DNA of 30,619 bases, from positions 1 through 30,619 of the forward strand of contig JALGZK010000023.1 of assembly GCA_025774935.1 (NCBI GenBank), given 5' to 3'. Below are positions 1 to 6,109 of this stretch, piece by piece (positions within the stretch are counted from its first letter, which is position 1; each line of letters opens with the position of its first letter). Position numbers and translations under genes: made by a program. The notes beneath the pieces are model-generated. The model worked only from the letters and a program-made list of their open reading frames with translations, was not told the origin of the DNA and did no database searches. The stretch comes from a bacterium. GTDB taxonomy: Bacteria; Joyebacterota; Joyebacteria; Joyebacterales; Joyebacteraceae.

Positions 1-50
1 GCGATGAGCACGGCCACCATCAGGACGATCATGAGTTCGGTCAGAGTCAT
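1..50 (-). CDS. Type IV pilin-like protein, N-terminal fragment (runs off the left edge)
   Basis: Only the first 16 codons are in the window. They read MTLTELMIVLMVAVLIA, the hydrophobic assembly helix of a pilin or pseudopilin with Glu at position 5 counting from the Met. A GGAG ribosome binding site lies about 8 nt before the ATG at 50. It is the last visible gene of the pilus operon and is probably a further minor pilin (PilW/GspJ or GspH type). Oddity: there is no AUG, GUG or UUG start further up in frame to supply the usual positively charged leader ending in Gly. The upstream in-frame codons encode an Arg-rich stretch ending Ser-Ala, so either a CTG start is used, giving an Ala/Met cleavage site, or the protein starts directly at mature residue 1. 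The helix type is clear; the exact pilin class is not. Confidence 0.7.
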   Translation of the reverse strand, partial: MTLTELMIVLMVAVLI

Positions 51-134
51 GGCACTTCTCCGTGTGCTTCCGTCTCGACGCGTGCACAGGGTGCGTCGCC
101 CGCCGGCGGGCCAATCCGGCCCTCGCCGACCCCC

Positions 135-664
135 CTACTTCCCGATCGCGCTGGCGAGGACGATCGTGTCGTACGGGTCGTCCTCCGGCCACTGGATCGT
201 CACGACCACGATCTTGCCCGGAATGTCGACCGGTTTGTCCTTCGGGTCGGTCTGGGAATACGTCCACATCGTGTCGCGAACGGCCCACTCCAGGCTCGCG
301 TAGAGATCGTCGATCTCGTCGTCAGTACCCCGGTCCGTCAGGAGAACCGTCGGGTCGTCGGGGTGCTTGCCGACGTCGAGGTTGAGGCTCGTCCAGTCGT
401 CATCGTCCCCGGAGGAGTCGTAGCCGGCGAGCTTGAACTCCTCGATCTTGTACTCGGCCAGCCGCACCGCCATCCTCCGGTCGCCCTCCAGCTCGATGAG
501 GATCGTCCGTTAAAGAGCATCTGGAAGAGAAAGACGAACGCGATGGAGAAGAGGACGACGGCGACGAGCGTCTCCATCAGGCTGAACCCCCGCTCCCCGC
601 ATCTCGCACCGCGGGCGCTGCCGCGCCTCAGACGGCCGAGTATGTCGAGTCTCTCGAAGACCAC
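135..664 (-). pseudogene. PilV/GspI-like minor pilin, interrupted by a frameshift near 508-514
   Basis: The first part (GTG at 664, preceded by GGAGG with 8 nt spacing) encodes a leader of about 26 residues ending ERG, then FSLMETLVAVVLFSIAFVFL, a class III signal with Glu5. After LFN the frame goes off into Arg/Ser-rich nonsense. In the next frame the sequence continues as TILIELEGDRRMAVRLAEYK and runs to a TAG at 135 with sensible acidic beta-strand composition. Rejoining the two halves gives a normal PilV/GspI-type protein of about 175 residues. One added base in the TTTAACGG tract (for example TTTAAACGG) would restore the frame. A -1 ribosomal slip is unlikely, because the slipped A-site codon would be TAA. 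This is therefore either a real inactivating indel or a sequencing or assembly error. It would act as a minor pilin or pseudopilin in the inner membrane or fibre. Confidence 0.75.
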
Positions 665-709
665 GCTCAGCACCTCCGTGCCGTCACGGTCAATCCGTGC
701 GTCGGGGAT

Positions 710-1129
710 CTACCACCCCGATTCGGTGAACTCGCCGTTCCCAGGGTAGCGCTGCCCCGCGTCGGCGCCCTCCTGAGTCCAGATGATCTTCGCGTTGGCC
801 GGCGCCCAGTCCCCTCTCTCGGTCGCCGTCACGACGAAGCCCTCGGCGTCCATGCTCGAGAGCTCGAACGTGAAGTAGTCGGCGTTGTCCACGTCGTCCT
901 GGGCGAGCCACTTCGCGAACGTGCCGTTCTCGTACGTCCTGCTCTTGAGGAAGTAGATCCGGCCGCCGGCGACAACGGCGTCGATCACCGCGTACGCCTC
1001 AGTCTTCTTCCCCGAGCGGATGTAGCTCATGTAGTAAGGCACCGCGATGCCGCTCATGATCGTGATGATCACGAGGACGATCGTTAGCTCGAACATCGTG
1101 AAGCCCCGTCGGTTCATTCGGATACGCAT
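710..1129 (-). CDS. Type IV pilin / major pseudopilin
   Basis: This 139-residue protein opens with the short basic leader MRIRMNRRG, cleaved by prepilin peptidase before Phe10. The helix FTMFELTIVLVIITIMSGIAVP follows, with Glu at mature position 5. The linking segment (YYMSYIRSGKKTEAYAVIDAV) matches the start of the conserved PilA/GspG alpha-1 helix, and a small C-terminal beta domain follows. The size and short leader fit a major subunit. There is no obvious C-terminal disulphide pair of the PilA kind. The gene sits 26 bp after the platform-protein gene and is preceded by AAGGGG. The family is secure. Whether it builds a surface pilus or a type II secretion pseudopilus cannot be decided here, because no secretin or gspC/L/M gene is in view. 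Confidence 0.85.
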   Translation of the reverse strand: MRIRMNRRGFTMFELTIVLVIITIMSGIAVPYYMSYIRSGKKTEAYAVIDAVVAGGRIYFLKSRTYENGTFAKWLAQDDVDNADYFTFELSSMDAEGFVVTATERGDWAPANAKIIWTQEGADAGQRYPGNGEFTESGW

Positions 1130-1155
1130 GGCACTACCCCTTCTTTCGCAGATCG

Positions 1156-2379
1156 CTACCCGTGGATCGCCGAGCTCATGTTGAAGATCGGGAGGAACGT
1201 CGCGATGACCACCAGTCCGACGATGCCGCCGATGACCACCATCAGGAGAGGCTCGATCAGGGACGCCAGTCCGTTGATCGCCGTCTCCACCTGCTCGTCG
1301 TAGAAGTCGGCCACCTCCGACAGCATCTGGCCGAGCGTTCCGGTCTCTTCTCCTGTCGAGACCATCTGAACGACGATCTCGGGAAACACCTGCGCTTCGC
1401 CGAAGCCGACGGAGAGTTTCGACCCGCGCGAGACCGTCTCCCCGATCTCGGTGACCGCCTTCTCAACGATGGCGTTCGACGCGCTGCCCGCCGCGAGCTC
1501 GAGCGCGGACAGCACGGGGATCCCGCTGTCGACCAGGATTCCGAGGGTGCGCATGAACTTCGCCAGCACGAGCTTCTTCACTATCCTCCCGAAGATCGGG
1601 ATCTTGAGCTTCTTGTCGTCGATCGCGAGCTTCCCCGCCGGGTTCTTCTTGAGCATCTTGAAGCCCACGACGACGCCGACCATGAGGAGGATCACGACCC
1701 ACAGGTACTGGGTCAGGAGCCTGCTCGAGGCGATCACGATCTGCGTGAGAGCCGGCAGCTCCTGGTCGAGCCCCTCGTAGACCTTTCCCATCATCGGGAC
1801 AACCTTGAGAAAGAGGACGAGACCGGCGATCCCGACGAAGCTCAGGACGAAGACCGGATACGACATCGCCGACTTGACCTTGCGCTTGATCGACTCGGTC
1901 CGCTCGAGATAGACCGACAGCTGCCTCATGATTGCGTCGAGGTCGCCGCTCTCCTCGCCCGACCTGATGAGGCTCACGTAGAAGCTCGAGAAGACCTTCG
2001 GGTGCTTCGACATCGCGCGCGACAGGCGGTCCCCGCCCTCGATGTCCTCCGCGACCTTCACGAGGACGTCGGCGAGGACCTGGTTCTTCTCGTCCCGCGC
2101 GAGCGCCCGGAGCGACCGGATGAGCGGCAGCCCCGCGTGGAGCATGGTCGCGAGCTGCCTCGTCGAGAGCGCGACGGCGCCCTTCGGTACCCCCCTGCTC
2201 AGGAGCGACGCACCGTCCAAGAGCTTCCCGCCGACCTTCTCGCCGACCTCCCGGATCGAGAGCACGATGAGACCTTCCGCGTGCAGAACGTCCACCGCGG
2301 CGTCCATCGTCTCGGCGCTGACCACGTCCGAGCGCTGGTTGCCTGCTGTGTTCTTCGCGACGTATTCGAACCGCGCCAA
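1156..2379 (-). CDS. pilC: Inner-membrane platform protein PilC/GspF
   Basis: This 407-residue polytopic protein recruits the assembly ATPase and helps extract pilins from the inner membrane. The N-terminus (ARFEYVAKNTAGN) is the usual GspF/PilC opening. It is followed by two related cytoplasmic T2SSF domains, with hallmark segments LATMLHAGLPLIRSLRAL near residue 75 and FMRTLGILVDSGIPVLSALE near residue 276. Three hydrophobic segments are seen near residues 175-195, 225-240 and 380-400. The length is normal for the family. The gene lies between pilB and the pilin gene, with 21 bp and 26 bp gaps, so co-transcription is likely. The symbol could equally be gspF, because the two families are not separable by eye. 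Confidence 0.92.
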   Translation of the reverse strand: MARFEYVAKNTAGNQRSDVVSAETMDAAVDVLHAEGLIVLSIREVGEKVGGKLLDGASLLSRGVPKGAVALSTRQLATMLHAGLPLIRSLRALARDEKNQVLADVLVKVAEDIEGGDRLSRAMSKHPKVFSSFYVSLIRSGEESGDLDAIMRQLSVYLERTESIKRKVKSAMSYPVFVLSFVGIAGLVLFLKVVPMMGKVYEGLDQELPALTQIVIASSRLLTQYLWVVILLMVGVVVGFKMLKKNPAGKLAIDDKKLKIPIFGRIVKKLVLAKFMRTLGILVDSGIPVLSALELAAGSASNAIVEKAVTEIGETVSRGSKLSVGFGEAQVFPEIVVQMVSTGEETGTLGQMLSEVADFYDEQVETAINGLASLIEPLLMVVIGGIVGLVVIATFLPIFNMSSAIHG

Positions 2380-2400
2380 TTGAAGTCCCCCTCCGAGCCG

Positions 2401-4179
2401 CTAGCCGGACTCGGCGGCGATGGCCAGTACCTCTTCGACGGTCGTGACGCCGTCGATCACCTTCTGGATCGCGCTGTCCTTGAGGGTTACGAGTCCCATC
2501 TCGAGCGCCCGCGACCGAATCTGCTCTGCGGACGCGTTCTGGAGCGCGAGCTGTGCGATCTCCGGCGAGATCTCTAGGAGCTCGTACAGGCCCACCCTGC
2601 CCTTGTACCCGCGGCCCTTGCACTGCTTGCAGCCGGCCCCGTGGTAGAACGTGACTCCCTTGAACCTCTCTTCGCCGAGCGCCCTCAGGGCCACCGGGTC
2701 GGGCTCGTAGGGCTCCTTGCACTCCGAGCAGATCCGGCGGACGAGCCTCTGCGCCATGACGACGTGCGCGGCGCTCGTGACCAGATACGATTCGATCCCG
2801 ATGTCAATGAGTCGCGTCAGCGTCGCCGCGGAGTCGTTCGCGTGCACCGTCGAGAGCACGAGGTGCCCCGTAAGCGCGGCGCGGACCGCAAGCTCCGCGG
2901 TCTCGAGATCACGGATCTCGCCGATCATGATGATGTCCGGGTCCTGCCGCATGAGCGCCCTCAGGCCAGCGGCGAAGGTCATGCCTGCCTTCGCGTTGAT
3001 GTTCACCTGGTTCATGCGCCCGAGGTGATACTCGACAGGATCCTCGAGGGTGGTGATGTTCTTGCCGACACGGTCGAGCTCGGAGAGCCCGGCGTAGAGC
3101 GACGTCGACTTGCCGGATCCGGTAGGTCCGCTCACGAGCACCATTCCCCACGGCTTCCGGAGACCGGCTCTGAAGCTCTTGAGCGTGTCCGGCTCGAAGC
3201 CCAGCTTCTCGATGTCCGTCGCGCCGCCCGACTTCCTGAGGAGACGGAGCGCCATCTTCTCGCCGTAGACCGTCGGGAGACTCGAGACACGGACGTCAAC
3301 CTCGTTCCCCTCGAACCTCGCCGTGAAGCGCCCGTCGAGAGGGATCCGCCTCTCGGCCACGTCCATGTCGGAGAGGATCTTGATCCTGACCATGATCGCG
3401 TCCCGGAACTGCTTCGGGGGCGTGAGCGTGTCGTAGAGAACGCCGTCGATCCTGAACCGTACGACGACCTTGTCGACCAGGGGCTCGATGTGGACGTCGG
3501 TCGCTCCGTCGGCGATCGCCTGCGCCATGATGAGATCGACGAGACGGACGATCGGCGCGTCCTCGGCCTTGTTCCTGAGTTCCTGCTCGTCGATCTCCTC
3601 GAGCGCTGTCACGGCGGCGCCGAGCTCGAGCTCGGCCCCCTCGATCGCTTCTTCGAAGTGCTGGCCGGCGGTCGCGCTCTGGTACGCCCTCGCGATCGCC
3701 CCCTCGATGTCCTCCCTGCACCCCACCTCGATCCTGAGCTCGCACTTCGTCGCGACCCTCACGTCATCGATTGCGAGGAGGTCGAGCGGGTCGACCATGG
3801 CGACCGAGAGGGTGCCCCCCTCCTTCGCGAACGCGAAGACGCGGTGACGCTTCGCCATCTGTTCGGGAATCAGGAGGATGATCTCCGGATCGGCGTCGAG
3901 CGCACGCGACATGTCGAAGACGTCGAGGTCGAGCTGACGCGCGAGCGCCCGCACGATCTCGGTCTCCTCGATCACGCCCGCGTTCACGAGTGCCTCGCCG
4001 ATCCTCTCGCCGGTCGAGCGCTGCCGCTCGAGCGCCGCCGTGAGGTCGGCGTCCGTGATCGCGCCATCCTCGATCAGGAGTTCACCGAAACGCTTCGTGC
4101 CGAACGTTAGTTTGTCCGGCACGAAGCTCGGATGCTCCTGAGGATGACCGGTGTCGTCCCAGGTCTCCTCGTTCTTCAT
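2401..4179 (-). CDS. pilB: Pilus/secretion assembly ATPase PilB/GspE
   Basis: This cytoplasmic hexameric ATPase of 592 residues powers pilin polymerisation. Residues about 28-170 form an MshEN/T2SSE N-terminal domain (FGELLIEDGAITDADLTAAL), the type of module that binds cyclic-di-GMP or nucleotide in some relatives. The C-terminal motor has Walker A GPTGSGKS at 351-358, an Asp box around EDPVEY at 379-384, Walker B DPDIIMIGE at 413-421 and a His box with TGHLVLSTVHAND. A tetracysteine zinc knuckle (C484, C487, C517, C520) is present, as in PilB and GspE. The start is the ATG at 4179. The gene follows the pilX-like gene after an 85-bp gap that contains a strong hairpin. The symbol follows the sigma-54/minor-pilin context; gspE is the alternative. 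Confidence 0.93.
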   Translation of the reverse strand: MKNEETWDDTGHPQEHPSFVPDKLTFGTKRFGELLIEDGAITDADLTAALERQRSTGERIGEALVNAGVIEETEIVRALARQLDLDVFDMSRALDADPEIILLIPEQMAKRHRVFAFAKEGGTLSVAMVDPLDLLAIDDVRVATKCELRIEVGCREDIEGAIARAYQSATAGQHFEEAIEGAELELGAAVTALEEIDEQELRNKAEDAPIVRLVDLIMAQAIADGATDVHIEPLVDKVVVRFRIDGVLYDTLTPPKQFRDAIMVRIKILSDMDVAERRIPLDGRFTARFEGNEVDVRVSSLPTVYGEKMALRLLRKSGGATDIEKLGFEPDTLKSFRAGLRKPWGMVLVSGPTGSGKSTSLYAGLSELDRVGKNITTLEDPVEYHLGRMNQVNINAKAGMTFAAGLRALMRQDPDIIMIGEIRDLETAELAVRAALTGHLVLSTVHANDSAATLTRLIDIGIESYLVTSAAHVVMAQRLVRRICSECKEPYEPDPVALRALGEERFKGVTFYHGAGCKQCKGRGYKGRVGLYELLEISPEIAQLALQNASAEQIRSRALEMGLVTLKDSAIQKVIDGVTTVEEVLAIAAESG

Positions 4180-4233
4180 CGTGTTCCTACCCCCCTCTTC
4201 CGCCGCGGCCCTTCCTTCTGCGCCACCGCGGCT

Positions 4234-4252
4234 CCGGGCGGAGTCCGCCCGG
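4234..4252 (-). other. Intergenic GC hairpin between pilX-like gene and pilB
   Basis: CCGGGCGG and CCGCCCGG form a perfect 8-bp stem around a 3-nt loop, 13 nt downstream of the pilX-like stop codon and about 55 nt before the pilB start. No T-run follows in the direction of transcription, so it is unlikely to be a full terminator. It may instead be an RNA-stability or processing element that sets different levels of the pilX-like and downstream messages. The function is inferred from position only. Confidence 0.5.
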
Positions 4253-4264
4253 TGGGATTCACCT

Positions 4265-5794
4265 CTAGTCTGTCGCCGGGAGCTCGGTCCAGCGGACCAC
4301 GCTCACGTCCCGGGTCTTCGGGAAGAACGGCGGTGCCAGCTTGGCCAGCCTCGGGTCGTAGTAGTACTTCCTGTGGAACCCGTAGAACTTGTCGCCCTTC
4401 TTCTCGTTGACCTTCTTGGCCTTCTTCATGATCACGGCGCCGTAGATCGTGAGGTCACCGCGTTCGCCGGCGTCCTTCACCTTCTCCGCCTCGAGGCCTT
4501 CCTTGCACGACATGATCGCCCCGTGGATCTCCACGTCATCCTTGTTCGCGTCCACGTACGCGATCTTGATCTTCTTGATCGCGACGAGACCCAGGAGATC
4601 GGTGCAGTCCGGGTCGGGTCCCTTGCCCGGGGTTGAGCTCTCGTAGAGGACGTCGCCGGAGAGGTAGATCTCCTTCTCGCTCCCGATCGTGATCTGGCCT
4701 CGGAGCGTCCCTTCCATCCAGATCTTGTCTTTGAACCAGATGACACCGTTCGAGACGGTCGAGAGGGTGATGTCGGTCCACTCCGTGACGGAGCTCTCGT
4801 CGCCGACCTTGAGCTTGTCCCTGTCGGCGACACGGTAGCTCATCGTCCCGAGCATCCCGTTCCTTCCGAGGATGACCTGATAGGTCCGGTGTTCGATCTT
4901 CTTGCCGTTCGTATCCTTGATCCCCTTTGGGATCTTGCCGAGGTAGACGCCACCGCTCTTCGCCAGCGTCGCCATCGTCGCCGTGAGCTCCTTGTCCTTC
5001 GGAAGAGGGACCCAGTCGGCGTTGACCTCGTAGCCCTTCGCGAAGGTCGGACGGCTTCCGTGCTTGATTTCGATCTTGTCCTTCCACGTCGTGACCTTGC
5101 CCGCGAAGTAAGGGTCGCCCTTAATCCGGAACTTGTCGTTGACGTGCACACGTCCGATCAGGCGATCCTCCGAGTACATGTAGAGGCTGTCGTCCTCGGT
5201 GTACTCGGGGTCCTCGTCCGGGTCCGCCTGCCCCTGCGGCTCGGGCTCGGAGACCACGCCGTAGAGATCCTTCGTCTCGTTTGCGAAGAAGAGATACTTG
5301 GCGAAGGAATCGACCGCCATTCTCGCCTTGATCTGCCGCGTCATGCCGTTCACGGTTCCCGTGGCGACGACGTCGTACGTCGTGTCGTCCGGCGGGTTCG
5401 AGCCGTTCCGGGTCATCTGTACGGTGTACTCACCCGGGCCGACACGGACCTGCTGGAACTCCAGGCTCTCGGGGTAGATCCCCTCGCCCTGCTCCTTGGC
5501 CTTGCCGTTCTTGTCGACCTTCGCTCCGTACTTGGCGAGCTGGTCGAGCACCTTCTGAGTACGCTCGAGGCCGGCCTCGGCGGCGTAGAACGCCTGCGCC
5601 TCGTCGAGGCCCACTGAGACGATGTCGCTCTCGGCCGTGCCGAGCGTCATTATCGCGACGCCGACCAGGATCACCGACGTCATGATGACCATGACCGCGA
5701 TGAGCGAGATGCCTCGCTCGTCTCCGCTCCTGGCGTACACCCTGCTCACGAGCGTCATAAGCGCTGTACGCGCTCGCTCAATGCACGCGTTCAT
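4265..5794 (-). CDS. PilX/GspK-like large minor pilin with a DUF4900-like region
   Basis: This 509-residue protein is the first gene of the operon and has a near-perfect ribosome binding site (TAAGGAGG, 7 nt before the ATG). The leader ends DERG at residue 28 and is followed by the helix ISLIAVMVIMTSVILVGVAI and the PilX-type sequence AQAFYAAEAGLERTQ. Mature position 5 is Ala instead of Glu, as in GspK-type tip pseudopilins, which lack that residue. The remaining roughly 400 residues include FFANETKDLYG followed by a block around RLIGRVHVNDKFRIKGDPYF, which resembles the DUF4900 region found beside pilin genes (from memory, not searched). The C-terminus is Lys-rich and beta-like. The likely role is a pilus-tip or priming subunit, perhaps adhesive. 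The pilin N-terminus is certain; the tip role is inferred. Confidence 0.75.
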   Translation of the reverse strand: MNACIERARTALMTLVSRVYARSGDERGISLIAVMVIMTSVILVGVAIMTLGTAESDIVSVGLDEAQAFYAAEAGLERTQKVLDQLAKYGAKVDKNGKAKEQGEGIYPESLEFQQVRVGPGEYTVQMTRNGSNPPDDTTYDVVATGTVNGMTRQIKARMAVDSFAKYLFFANETKDLYGVVSEPEPQGQADPDEDPEYTEDDSLYMYSEDRLIGRVHVNDKFRIKGDPYFAGKVTTWKDKIEIKHGSRPTFAKGYEVNADWVPLPKDKELTATMATLAKSGGVYLGKIPKGIKDTNGKKIEHRTYQVILGRNGMLGTMSYRVADRDKLKVGDESSVTEWTDITLSTVSNGVIWFKDKIWMEGTLRGQITIGSEKEIYLSGDVLYESSTPGKGPDPDCTDLLGLVAIKKIKIAYVDANKDDVEIHGAIMSCKEGLEAEKVKDAGERGDLTIYGAVIMKKAKKVNEKKGDKFYGFHRKYYYDPRLAKLAPPFFPKTRDVSVVRWTELPATD

Positions 5795-5884
5795 CGTCCC
5801 GCCTCCTTAGCTGGCGGCAACCCCTGTTGATCTTCTCAGTCGCGCCTCGGAGCGGCCCCCCGGCCACTCTTGCTCCCCGTAGAA

Positions 5885-5900
5885 AGCAAGTTCCATGCCA
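5885..5900 (-). promoter_or_regulatory. Sigma-54 (-24/-12) promoter of the pilus operon
   Basis: Read on the minus strand the site is TGGCATGGAACTTGCT, differing from the RpoN consensus TGGCAC-N5-TTGCW only at the sixth base. The GG and GC cores are correctly spaced. Transcription would start near 5873, leaving a 5' UTR of about 80 nt before the pilX-like ATG at 5794. RpoN with the NtrC-type activator PilR drives pilin genes in Pseudomonas and Myxococcus, so the position makes biological sense. The 5795-6109 gap holds no gene; it contains this site, a second similar site and upstream dyads. Confidence 0.7.
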
Positions 5901-5951
5901 CGGGGGCGGCTTCTGAGGCCGACTCGCGGGTTGTTCCCACGGGCTGGGAAG

Positions 5952-5967
5952 AGCGATTTCCGTGCCA
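5952..5967 (-). promoter_or_regulatory. Second sigma-54-like promoter element, same orientation
   Basis: The minus strand reads TGGCACGGAAATCGCT, with a perfect TGGCAC -24 element and one mismatch (TCGC for TTGC) in the -12 element, at correct spacing. It lies 67 bp upstream of the better site. It could be an alternative start or a weak holoenzyme binding site. Two such matches on the same strand in one 315-bp gap are unlikely to be chance, but this one alone would be tentative. Confidence 0.5.
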
Positions 5968-6023
5968 AGTGATGAACGCTCAAACGTTGACCAAATGGGG
6001 GGCAGAGCAGGATAGCGTGACAC

Positions 6024-6080
6024 GTGCAGAACGCACAGAGAGTGCAATCGCGCAGGAGCGCTGTGCAGATGGTGCACAGC
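6024..6080. promoter_or_regulatory. Paired dyads, candidate enhancer (UAS) for the sigma-54 promoters
   Basis: The stronger element is a perfect inverted repeat at 6060-6080: GCTGTGCA, 5 nt, TGCACAGC. A weaker one at 6024-6036 reads GTGC, 5 nt, GCAC. Both share GTGCAGA on the left (6024-6030 and 6063-6069) and GCACAG on the right, with centres about 40 bp apart. They sit 117-184 bp upstream of the two -12 elements, a typical distance for NtrC/PilR-type activators acting by looping. Because the stronger dyad starts just 30 bp after the lnt stop, it could alternatively be an lnt terminator stem, but no T-run follows it. Confidence 0.5.
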
Positions 6081-6109
6081 TTAAGGACCGTGTCAAGCAC
6101 AGGTCAGAA

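Noticed and set aside
495-520. Programmed -1 ribosomal frameshift in the PilV-like gene
   Set aside because: The heptamer CUUUAAC does not allow good re-pairing, and the slipped A-site codon would be UAA. A simple base loss is the better explanation.
6068-6096. Sigma-70 promoter with a perfect TTGACA on the minus strand just after lnt
   Set aside because: No acceptable -10 hexamer occurs at 16-18 bp spacing (ACCATC or CCATCT). The sigma-54 elements downstream explain the operon better.
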